64,000 nucleotides of DNA, from positions 2,125,632 to 2,189,631 of the forward strand of contig NZ_CACSIK010000001.1 in NCBI RefSeq assembly GCF_902705875.1. The letters are read 5' to 3'. Below, piece after piece: positions 57,500-64,000 of the stretch. The notes beneath the pieces were generated by a model that saw nothing but the letters and a program-made list of their open reading frames with translations, searched no databases and was not told the DNA's origin. Both the position numbers and the translations under genes were made by a program. Position 1 is the first letter of the stretch, and each line of letters begins with the position of its first letter. The DNA comes from Zhongshania aliphaticivorans (GTDB lineage: Bacteria; Pseudomonadota; Gammaproteobacteria; Pseudomonadales; Spongiibacteraceae).

Positions 57500-57901
57500 T
57501 CAGCGGTTGTGGATTAGCTCATCATCATGGTCTTTAAAATAAATTCTAAATGGCCAGTCTTTACGTTTACCAATGTAAACATAAAACCCATACCGATCCT
57601 TGCTATAGTCTTTGACAAATTCATAGCGCGGATTTAGCTCACCGGCATCCTCTGGCTTCATTTCTGGCGCGGTAACTAATATTTCCTCAATTTCCATGGC
57701 TGGCGAATCACCTTTTCGCGGCAATGAAATTAATACTCGGTACTCACCCGTTTTTTCACCACGCTCAATAGACTCAACCGTTACACCTGTTTTTTCATCA
57801 ACATAACCCACCTCACCCCGTATATTTCCTGTTTCAGCTGCATTAGCAACCGTAATCAAGATACTGGTCGATAGAAATAGTGCGACTTTTTGCATAAACA
57901 T
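57500..57901 (-). CDS. Exported protein of unknown function
   Basis: 133 aa with a clear signal peptide (KVALFLSTSILITVANAAE). The mature part is short and charged (EVGYVDEKTGVTVESIERGEK, EIEEILVTAPEMKPEDAGEL) and ends DWPFRIYFKDHDDELIHNR. No family recognised. Two copies of a 14-nt direct repeat lie directly upstream of the ribosome site. Confidence 0.75.
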   Translation of the reverse strand: MFMQKVALFLSTSILITVANAAETGNIRGEVGYVDEKTGVTVESIERGEKTGEYRVLISLPRKGDSPAMEIEEILVTAPEMKPEDAGELNPRYEFVKDYSKDRYGFYVYIGKRKDWPFRIYFKDHDDELIHNR

Positions 57902-57916
57902 GATTCGTTCGCCTCT

Positions 57917-57948
57917 TTTATTAGCATTGCCGGCTTTATTAGCATTGC
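57917..57948. repeat. Tandem direct repeat upstream of the exported protein gene
   Basis: TTTATTAGCATTGC occurs at 57917-57930 and again at 57935-57948, a period of 18. It sits in the likely 5' untranslated region or promoter of the gene ending at 57500, 16 bases before its start. Confidence 0.7.
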
Positions 57949-58182
57949 AGAGTGTCCTGTGCTCAGCCTACCCAGCTAAACTCATGCTAACACCGCTTAT
58001 CCATATCTGTTAAGTCGCGTCGCAGTATCTTTAGTGAGAAGTGTAAGAGCAAAAGCGGGTATACACGAGGATTTGCCGCACCAAACAAGAGGCGTGAGGA
58101 ATGAATACCGGCTAACACAGCGAAAAATCAATGAATCAAAAGGGGCAGACGATCATTGCGACCTTGCCCTTCCCCCTCTAAT

Positions 58183-59319
58183 TTATTGGCAAAAGGCCTG
58201 TCCGGCTGCAATTCGCTGACCTAATTTGGCTAAATTCTTTGCAGAACCACCTAATGCCATTTCGTTGTGCCGCATCCATGTGCAATAACGCCACAGCGGG
58301 TAATCTCTATCGATACCCGTACCGCCATGTAAATGTTGGGCAGCATAGCTAACCCGGTGACCGACATCACCCGCCCAGATTTTTGCAATCTGCGTCTCAT
58401 TGGCGGCATCCAAACCACTGTCTAAGCGACTAATCGCTTGATACGTGTTTAAACGCAGGCATTCTACGTCAATAAAACAACTCGCCGCGCGATGACCCAC
58501 CGCCTGAAACGTCGAAATTAATACGCCAAACTGCTTGCGCTCAGCGGTATAAGACGCCGTCATTCTCATGGCTTTATCGCTGGCACCTAACTGATGAGCG
58601 CACAGGGCCACAGTACAGTGTTCCGCAAGCCATTGAGCAGCAGCCACTCCTTCAGCACCACTGACCAGCACATCACTGGCACTTACTCGCACATTGTCCA
58701 AACTCAGCACACTTTGCGGCTCATACGTGGTGACACGCTGCTCTTGCAGACTCACGCCCTTCGCCTTGGGATCGATCAAGGCCAATACAAGTCCATCCTC
58801 GGTTTTTGCCGTCAACAATATTCGGTCAGCAAGGTGAGCAAAAGGGACGTGTGTCTTTTCGCCGCTAATTAAAAAACCATCACCCTCTTTACTCGCGACA
58901 GTATTCCAAGGCTGGCTGGGGTCATCATTGTAGGCCTCTACCAAGGCGGCAGATAATAAGACCTCACCACTCACCACCCCTGGCAGCCACTGCTGTTTTT
59001 GTGCTGGGCTAGCATATTTCTGAAGCGGCATCGCCGCAGCAATCAAATGTGAAAACAGCGGTAATGGCGCGATGGCACGACCGGCCTCCTCTATCAATAA
59101 AGCGAGTTCAAAAAAGCCAAAACCCATACCGCCAAACTGTTCGTCTATGGCCACGCCCAGCAAGCCCGCCTCGGCGAGTTTTTGCCACAACTCCCTATCA
59201 AATCGATCAGATTTATAATCATCATATTGACTAAGTGACTCAGCATTCACATTGTCATCAAATATCTTTCGCGCTAAATTTTGCACGTCTCGCTGCTGTT
59301 CAGAAAACCCGAAATCCAT
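58183..59319 (-). CDS. Acyl-CoA dehydrogenase, non-standard subunit type
   Basis: 378 aa. An ACAD fold is clear (FGFSEQQRDVQNLARKIFDDN, GVAIDEQFGGMGFGFFEL, FQAVGHRAASCFIDVE). The C-terminal region LHGGTGIDRDYPLWRY replaces the usual G-G-T-N-E-I signature. Together with the normal ACAD gene 29 nt upstream this resembles the two-subunit (alpha2beta2) dehydrogenases such as ChsE1/ChsE2. This subunit may be structural or complete the active site. Confidence 0.9.
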   Translation of the reverse strand: MDFGFSEQQRDVQNLARKIFDDNVNAESLSQYDDYKSDRFDRELWQKLAEAGLLGVAIDEQFGGMGFGFFELALLIEEAGRAIAPLPLFSHLIAAAMPLQKYASPAQKQQWLPGVVSGEVLLSAALVEAYNDDPSQPWNTVASKEGDGFLISGEKTHVPFAHLADRILLTAKTEDGLVLALIDPKAKGVSLQEQRVTTYEPQSVLSLDNVRVSASDVLVSGAEGVAAAQWLAEHCTVALCAHQLGASDKAMRMTASYTAERKQFGVLISTFQAVGHRAASCFIDVECLRLNTYQAISRLDSGLDAANETQIAKIWAGDVGHRVSYAAQHLHGGTGIDRDYPLWRYCTWMRHNEMALGGSAKNLAKLGQRIAAGQAFCQ

Positions 59320-59348
59320 AATTTAACCCTCAATAGCTAAAGCGCAAA

Positions 59349-60536
59349 TTACCGAGATGCCCTTGGCATCCACAAACCTGCCGCCGCAATAATATCCCGT
59401 TGAATTTCGTTGGTACCGCCACCGAAAGTGATAATTGAGGCGGTGCGATACAAGCGCTCTATTTTCGCCGCAATAGGGTTTGCGCCCTCCGACTTCCGAC
59501 TGACTAGGGACGCCTCGCCTATGACCTCACCCAGAAGCCGGTACACTTCGATAAAAAATTCCGAACCATAAACTTTTGCCGCTGAGGCATCCGCCATTTC
59601 AAGCTTGCCTTCACTCATTGCCCACGCCTGCTTGTAGCAAACTAGCTTTAGCGCTTCGACACCAGCACGTACTTTGGCTAAATTAATTTGCACCCAAGGC
59701 TCATCAATCAACTTTCCACCTTGAGGTAAGTCCAATGCTTGTGCCCAGCGCACGACGTTATTAAACATTTCTGCCGTTGGACCAAAATTTACGAGACTCA
59801 AACGTTCACGATTTAACTGACTCGTTATCAATTTCCAGCCGCCATGTAGATCGCCGACCATTGCATCGTCAGCGACCCGTATATTGTCGTAAAAAGTGGC
59901 ATTAGTACGGACTTCACCCAACGTCATCACAGGGCTGCAACTCCACCCCGGATCACTGGTTGGCACCAAAAACATCGAAATACCCTTATGCGGTTTCGCC
60001 GCGTTAGAATCAGTACGACATGCAAGCCAAACGTAGTCACAAAAATGCGCAAGACTCGTCCACATCTTTTGTCCATTAATCAACCACTCATCACCGTCTT
60101 TTACCGCACTGGTTTTTAAACTCGCCAAATCCGTTCCCGCACCCGGCTCCGAATACCCTATTGCGATCAGGCACTCACCTGCCAATATTTTAGGTACGAT
60201 CTCGCGTTTTTGCCGCTCATTACCATATTCGGCCAACTGGGGGCCAACAGACTCTGTTGTTAAGAATGGAAATGGGTACCCCGCCCGCATGACCTCTTCA
60301 ACAAATATAAACTGCTCAATAGGGCTCATACCTCGGCCACCCAACTCTTTTGGCCAACCCACACCAATCCAGCCATCGCGGCCCATTTTTTTTAGTGCTT
60401 CACGCCATAACGGGCCGCCCCCCTCGCCCATCGCCTCATCGCACTCGGCCTTTAATGCAGGGGTCATAAGCGCTTCAAAATAGGATCGCAATTCTTTACG
60501 CAGGCTATCTTGCGCCGCCGTAAACTCTACTTTCAT
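59349..60536 (-). CDS. Acyl-CoA dehydrogenase
   Basis: 395 aa. Complete ACAD motifs: GYSEPGAGTDLASLKT near residue 130, WTSLAHFCDYVWLACRT and FGGGTNEIQRDIIA near 378. It is paired with the downstream non-standard ACAD and divergent from the DUF35/thiolase pair. The combination resembles steroid side-chain or branched acyl-CoA catabolism; the exact substrate is unknown. Confidence 0.93.
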   Translation of the reverse strand: MKVEFTAAQDSLRKELRSYFEALMTPALKAECDEAMGEGGGPLWREALKKMGRDGWIGVGWPKELGGRGMSPIEQFIFVEEVMRAGYPFPFLTTESVGPQLAEYGNERQKREIVPKILAGECLIAIGYSEPGAGTDLASLKTSAVKDGDEWLINGQKMWTSLAHFCDYVWLACRTDSNAAKPHKGISMFLVPTSDPGWSCSPVMTLGEVRTNATFYDNIRVADDAMVGDLHGGWKLITSQLNRERLSLVNFGPTAEMFNNVVRWAQALDLPQGGKLIDEPWVQINLAKVRAGVEALKLVCYKQAWAMSEGKLEMADASAAKVYGSEFFIEVYRLLGEVIGEASLVSRKSEGANPIAAKIERLYRTASIITFGGGTNEIQRDIIAAAGLWMPRASR

Positions 60537-60793
60537 TAATGCCCCCTATTATGAAAATCCAAAACGATATCTCTACTAAAGAGATGATGGAGACAATAAT
60601 AGGTGCTAAGCAATTGACAACAATTACAAATTCTCTCAACCCAGTGACATTTACAATCAAAGCCAGTAAAACCAAGTGCTCAGCCATTCAGACGATATCT
60701 TCAACCCACTGATCTTGCGATGATTTAGCCTTTGTGACGACAAATTCAGCACTATCAAACCGTGTCGCCGCATCCATCTGCTGGAGATTTTCA

Positions 60794-61228
60794 ATGAGCA
60801 ATAAGCCCGTGCAAGCCGCCATCGAAGGGTGGTTTACATTGGACAAGGCCGCACCTCATCTTATAGGCGCATGTTGCGTTGAGTGCGGAACCTATTATTT
60901 TCCTAAAACATTGAGCTACTGCAAGAATCCCGGCTGTGACAGCACAGAGTTCAAAGAAGTAGCCCTAAGCCGGCATGGCAAAATATGGTCGTACACCAAT
61001 GCCTGCTACAAGCCACCAGAGCCCTTTGTTGCTGAAGAACCTTTTCAACCTTATGCCATTGCGGCGGTGGAATTAGAAAAAGAAAAAATGATTATCCTTG
61101 GCCAGGTGGTGAAAGGTGTCGGCGTTGAACAACTACAAGTGGGGCAAGACGCAGAACTTGTCTTAGAAACGCTGCACGAAGACGATCACGCCATTAACGT
61201 TACCTGGAAATGGCAGCCATGCGCTTAA
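60794..61228 (+). CDS. OB-fold DUF35 protein with zinc ribbon (thiolase partner)
   Basis: 144 aa from the ATG at 60794 (GGAG upstream). The rubredoxin-like ribbon has CCVECGTYYFP and YCKNPGCDS (four metal cysteines); the OB-fold follows (GKIWSYTNACYKPPEPF, PYAIAAVELEKEKMIILGQVV). Such proteins pair with SCP2-type thiolases, as BbsA with BbsB or ChsH2-DUF35 with Ltp2. It is 22 bases from the next gene. Confidence 0.92.
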   Translation: MSNKPVQAAIEGWFTLDKAAPHLIGACCVECGTYYFPKTLSYCKNPGCDSTEFKEVALSRHGKIWSYTNACYKPPEPFVAEEPFQPYAIAAVELEKEKMIILGQVVKGVGVEQLQVGQDAELVLETLHEDDHAINVTWKWQPCA

Positions 61229-61250
61229 TCAACGCCCAAGGAGAAAAACA

Positions 61251-62438
61251 ATGAGTCAAGACATAGCGGTACTGGGCGTAGGCATGCACCCCTGGGGAAA
61301 ATGGGGCCGTAACTTTAGTGAATACGGTGTACACGCGGCCAGAGAAGCCTTAAAAGACGCGGGCATACCCTGGCAGGATGTTGGCTTTATTTCTGGGGCT
61401 GCGACAATGCGTTGCGGTTACCCCGGCTACGTCGCTGGGGCTACGATCGCCCAAGCGCTAGGCTGGCAAGGTGCAGAGGTAAATACGTCGTATGCCGCCT
61501 GTGCATCGGGATCTCAAGCCTTAGCGGCAGCCAGAGCCAAGATATTGGCAGGTGAATGTGAAGTCGCCTTAGTGGTTGGCGCAGACACCACCCCGAAAGG
61601 GTTTCTGGCGCCAGCAAAAGGCTTTCGTCCAGAAGATCCAGACTGGCTGCGTTTTTATTTGGGTATTACCAACCCGACTTATTTTGCACTTTACGCCCGA
61701 CGTCGCATGGATTTATACGGCGACACCGAAGAGGATTTTGGTCTCGTAAAAATTAAGAATAGCGCGAACGGTTTTACCAATCCTAATGCACGCTATAAAA
61801 AGAAATTCACCATGGAGGATATCAAGAACTCCGCCATGGTCGCCGACCCACTGCGCCTACTCCAAATTTGCGCAACCTCCGATGGTGGTGCCGCTGTGAT
61901 TGTATCGAGCATGGAGTACGCCAAACGTATTGGCAAAGCAAATGCGGTAAAAGTGTCAGCTGTGTCCACTGTAACGCCAACCTTTGCCAGTGCGGTAGTT
62001 GAAATGCCCGACATCGCCACAGACTCGGCTGCCGCGGCAGGTATAGAAGCCCAGAGCTTTCGCGCTGCGCTGCCTAAAAAAGCATACGAGCAAGCTGGCA
62101 TAGGGCCAGAAGATGTCAGCTTGGCTGAAGTCTACGATTTATCCTCTGCCTTAGAATTAGATTGGTATGAAGATCTCATGCTATGCCCTCGCGGAGAAGC
62201 AGCCCAGTTAGTTCGGGAAGGGGCAACCAATCTTGACGGTCGGCTGCCGGTAAATACATCAGGGGGCCTAGCTTGCTTTGGTGAAGCAGTACCTGCGCAA
62301 GCGCTTGCACAAGTGTGCGAATTGACATGGCAACTGCGGGGGCAAGCTGGCGAACGTCAAATAGACAATCCGAAAGTAGGCATTACCGCCAACCAAGGCT
62401 TGTTTGGCCACGGCTCGTCAGTCATTCTGAAGAAGTAA
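61251..62438 (+). CDS. SCP2/BbsB-like thiolase (lipid-transfer type)
   Basis: 395 aa. The nucleophile is in SYAACASGSQALAAA near residue 84. NTSGGLACFGEAVPAQAL near 344 and NQGLFGHGSSVILKK at the C terminus hold the catalytic histidines. LSLAEVYDLSSALELDWYEDL is typical of the non-decarboxylating SCP2/BbsB group. With the DUF35 partner it would cleave or condense a beta-keto-acyl-CoA or aldol, and the divergent ACAD pair would supply the unsaturated substrate. Confidence 0.93.
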   Translation: MSQDIAVLGVGMHPWGKWGRNFSEYGVHAAREALKDAGIPWQDVGFISGAATMRCGYPGYVAGATIAQALGWQGAEVNTSYAACASGSQALAAARAKILAGECEVALVVGADTTPKGFLAPAKGFRPEDPDWLRFYLGITNPTYFALYARRRMDLYGDTEEDFGLVKIKNSANGFTNPNARYKKKFTMEDIKNSAMVADPLRLLQICATSDGGAAVIVSSMEYAKRIGKANAVKVSAVSTVTPTFASAVVEMPDIATDSAAAAGIEAQSFRAALPKKAYEQAGIGPEDVSLAEVYDLSSALELDWYEDLMLCPRGEAAQLVREGATNLDGRLPVNTSGGLACFGEAVPAQALAQVCELTWQLRGQAGERQIDNPKVGITANQGLFGHGSSVILKK

Positions 62439-62451
62439 TTAATGATTTTTG

Positions 62452-62495
62452 TCGGTAGTATAGGGGGATAATCGCTTGCCACCCTATATTACCGA
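62452..62495 (+). repeat. Long inverted repeat after the thiolase gene
   Basis: TCGGTAGTATAGGG (62452-62465) pairs with CCCTATATTACCGA (62482-62495), fourteen pairs with one G.U, around a 16-nt loop. No T-run follows. It may protect the thiolase mRNA end or stop transcription by other means. Confidence 0.75.
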
Positions 62496-62541
62496 CCTGT
62501 GGTTTAGGTGGCTCTACTCTCTATATTGGAGCCCGTAACAT

Positions 62542-62721
62542 ATGGCACAACTACTCACCATTCTCGCCGTTCTATTTATTGCTCTAATCGTATTGGTTCC
62601 AATTATTGAACGCTTTGGGCCTCGGCCATCGCCTGAACAACAAGCAAAAATTAGCCGCTGGATTTTACCCTTAGTAGGGATATCCCTCATTATCGCCCTG
62701 TTTAAATCGTTTATGTCCTAA
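62542..62721 (+). CDS. Small two-helix membrane protein
   Basis: 59 aa. GGAG lies nine bases before the ATG. Two membrane helices are visible, LLTILAVLFIALIVLVPII and WILPLVGISLIIALF, with a short basic loop (PSPEQQAKISR) between them. No family recognised. It lies between the long inverted repeat and the integron cassette DNA and is the last plus-strand gene before it. Confidence 0.75.
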   Translation: MAQLLTILAVLFIALIVLVPIIERFGPRPSPEQQAKISRWILPLVGISLIIALFKSFMS

Positions 62722-62821
62722 CTTCAGACAGTACCGGACTGATGCCAAAGGCTCAATTCACACTTTAGCGGTCATACGAAGCCTGTCAATTTGAAAGGAC
62801 TATTTCAGGAAAGCAGCCATT

Positions 62822-62890
62822 CGATAACGCCGTGCTCTGGGGCAAACCGGAGCACAGCGTAGGTTTGTCCCTAGCAGCACTTTGTTAGGC
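62822..62890 (-). other. attC recombination site 1 (DUF4145 cassette)
   Basis: On the minus strand it runs from GCCTAAC (R', RYYYAAC) to GTTATCG (R''; one deviation from GTTRRRY). The arms GTGCT-CTAGGG-CAAACC and GGTTTGCCCC-AG-AGCAC fold on each other with extrahelical bases, enclosing TACGCTGTGCTCC. The TAA of R' is also the stop of the DUF4145 gene, a common cassette feature. Confidence 0.8.
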
Positions 62891-63592
62891 GCTGTCACCA
62901 GGCTCTCTCCTTGCTTGTCTTCTTAATTTTGCCATCTCTAAACGGCGAGGTTCTGTATAAAGCCTTTCTAATAGCATGTAGGTAAAATCAAGAATATCTG
63001 CTGCATCTTCTTCGGAAAGATTGCCAGCGTGAGCCCCATCATTACCATCCTCTTTTATACATGTAGATAATTCTTGCAGAGCTGTAGGTAAAATATTTTT
63101 TTCAAACAACCACTCAAGCCTTAAGCCCAAGCTACGTCGAATTCTGTTATTTAAGCCATTCTCATTTTCTTCAGGTAACATTGAGTTTGTTGCTAGGTCT
63201 ATGCAGAGTCTAAACATAGTTGCACCGGCATTATGACAACCAATAGCCATACAAGCTGCACCTTCGACATAGATAGAGTTAATGTCTTCCGGTAAATGTT
63301 CAGGTGGTTGTTCTGCAATCTCATCCTTAAGTGAAATATGTCCTTTAACTATTGCCACCTGATTTACAGAAAAATCCATTTCCGGCAAAGATTTTTTACG
63401 CAAGTATTCTCTATCGTCGTAACTTTTTTGCTGCAAAACGAAAATAGTTGATTTGAAACAATTTCTGCAAATGCAGAATGTCTCCCAATTTTGTTGCCAA
63501 CCATGATACGCAACAGTCGGTAATGCTTGCACCAAATCAAATGTCATCTGTTGTGACTTACACCTTGGGCAATTTGCAACTAACTCAGACAT
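62885..63592 (-). CDS. DUF4145 domain protein in an integron cassette
   Basis: 235 aa, ATG with GGAGA seven bases upstream. An N-terminal zinc ribbon (ANCPRCKSQQ and CICRNCFKS) is followed by a helical DUF4145 region (EGAACMAIGCHNAGATMFRLCIDLA, NDGAHAGNLSEEDAADILDFTYMLLERLYTEP). DUF4145 occurs alone and fused to restriction enzymes and other defence proteins. The cassette location supports a mobile, possibly defence, role, but the function is unknown. Confidence 0.9.
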   Translation of the reverse strand: MSELVANCPRCKSQQMTFDLVQALPTVAYHGWQQNWETFCICRNCFKSTIFVLQQKSYDDREYLRKKSLPEMDFSVNQVAIVKGHISLKDEIAEQPPEHLPEDINSIYVEGAACMAIGCHNAGATMFRLCIDLATNSMLPEENENGLNNRIRRSLGLRLEWLFEKNILPTALQELSTCIKEDGNDGAHAGNLSEEDAADILDFTYMLLERLYTEPRRLEMAKLRRQARREPGDSA

Positions 63593-63612
63593 TTATTCGA
63601 TCTCCTTTCTTC

Positions 63613-63693
63613 GCCTAACGCCGCGCACACAGGTAAGCCACGCAGTGGCGAGTCCTGAACGCGAAGCGTGCGTAGTGCTGCGCCTTGTTATAT
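63613..63693 (-). other. attC recombination site 2
   Basis: On the minus strand it runs from ATATAAC (a near match to RYYYAAC) to GTTAGGC, a perfect GTTRRRY. The stem GCGCA-(G)-CAC / GTGTGCGC has one extrahelical G, and an inner stem CAGG...GCC / GGC...CCTG closes on ACTGCGT. The stop TAA of the next gene is inside R'. The DUF4145 ribosome site begins seven bases after R''. Confidence 0.8.
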
Positions 63694-64000
63694 TTTTTTA
63701 TCGACAACGCCGACACCATAACTTAGTTGTTGAGGTTTGGTGGCAGACTCAATAAACCCACTAACCTTCATTTTCTGGTCGGGTTTCAAATCGAATTCTC
63801 GACGTTCCGTAGCAATCACTCTCTGAGAACTCATCTTGGCTGCTCCTGGAATGCCAAAGGCGTTAATCCTCACATACGCCAATGTTGGTTTCCTACTCCA
63901 ATTTGTAACTTCGAGCTCATACGAGCACCCATTGTGAAAACAAGTGTAAGTCCAGTCATTCGATGAGACTTCAGCCTTAGTATACGAATAGAAACAAACA
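63688..64000 (-). CDS. Partial cassette-encoded protein, unknown (start beyond right edge)
   Basis: The frame is open from the stop at 63688 to the window edge, about 103 codons, so the beginning is missing. Visible parts are SSNDWTYTCFHNGCSYELEVTNW, with a possible disulfide pair, AYVRINAFGIPGAA and TERREFDLKPDQKMKVSGFIES. A TTG at 63882 lies in the middle of the frame and is not a convincing start. No family was recognised. The TAA stop overlaps attC site 2, as in typical cassettes. Confidence 0.75.
   Translation of the reverse strand, partial: VCFYSYTKAEVSSNDWTYTCFHNGCSYELEVTNWSRKPTLAYVRINAFGIPGAAKMSSQRVIATERREFDLKPDQKMKVSGFIESATKPQQLSYGVGVVDKKI

Larger units (their letters stand above)
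62822..64000 (-). mobile_element. Integron gene-cassette array, left end
   Basis: Two attC-like sites flank a compact one-gene cassette, and a second cassette starts beyond the right-hand site and leaves the window. All cassette genes read on the minus strand, so a site-specific integrase and attI would lie to the right. The left boundary is near 62822. No integrase is in the window. Confidence 0.8.

Noticed and set aside
58034..58219. 61-codon plus-strand frame before the acyl-CoA dehydrogenase gene
   Set aside because: Low-complexity charged sequence, no good start and it overlaps the ACAD end.

Overview
The window looks like a chromosomal segment of an aerobic, probably marine or aquatic gammaproteobacterium. 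The evidence is the gene order rpsP-rimM-trmD-rplS beside ffh and ypjD/corB, a queA-tgt pair, tRNA genes with encoded CCA, and many acyl-CoA dehydrogenases, TonB and cellulose genes. A Cellvibrionales/Spongiibacteraceae-type organism is my best guess; this is inferred from gene content, not from a tree.

Layout. 1-9.7 kb is a housekeeping core: a partial exported protein, rplS-trmD-rimM-rpsP, ffh, ypjD, a CorB-type CBS protein, DUF1289, a gamma-carbonic anhydrase, a NIF3/CutA-like protein, tgt and queA. 9.8-10.9 kb holds tRNA-Leu(CAA) and a tRNA-Arg(CCU) split in its anticodon loop by a 239-nt group I intron. 11-21 kb is lipid catabolism and regulation: two AraC and one LysR regulator, a thiolase-like protein without the usual cysteine, and an SDR / APH-type kinase / acyl-CoA dehydrogenase / histidine phosphatase operon that resembles 4-hydroxyacyl-CoA catabolism. 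21-25 kb has a cupin-like protein, a YcaQ-type DNA glycosylase and a K+/H+ antiporter.

25.2-36.6 kb is a cellulose operon on the minus strand: a small unknown protein, bcsQ, a fused bcsA-bcsB, bcsC, bcsD and bcsZ, mostly with overlapping ends. 36.9-42.5 kb is a cobalamin-riboswitch unit: an envelope-targeted CobN-like chelatase with a signal peptide and C-terminal anchor, an ExbB/TolQ-like channel protein and a DUF2149 protein. This set resembles HmuS-HmuU-HmuV. 42.5-49.3 kb is mixed: trxA, LysR, small stress proteins (one with a likely FNR/Anr site), an esterase, a TonB-dependent receptor and a glutathione transferase.

49.4-56.2 kb is a metal-handling island: MbnP and MbnH (copper protein and diheme tryptophan oxidase), a beta-barrel outer-membrane candidate, Fur-controlled feoA-feoB with a Cys-rich membrane protein, and a YcnI-like copper protein with a small lipoprotein. 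56.5-62.4 kb returns to lipid catabolism, with an alpha/beta hydrolase, two acyl-CoA dehydrogenases, and a divergent DUF35/thiolase pair. The right edge (62.8-64 kb) is integron cassette DNA: two attC-like sites flank a DUF4145 gene, and a second cassette runs off the window.

The strongest unusual signals are the group I intron in tRNA-Arg, the B12-controlled envelope chelatase operon and the integron cassettes.
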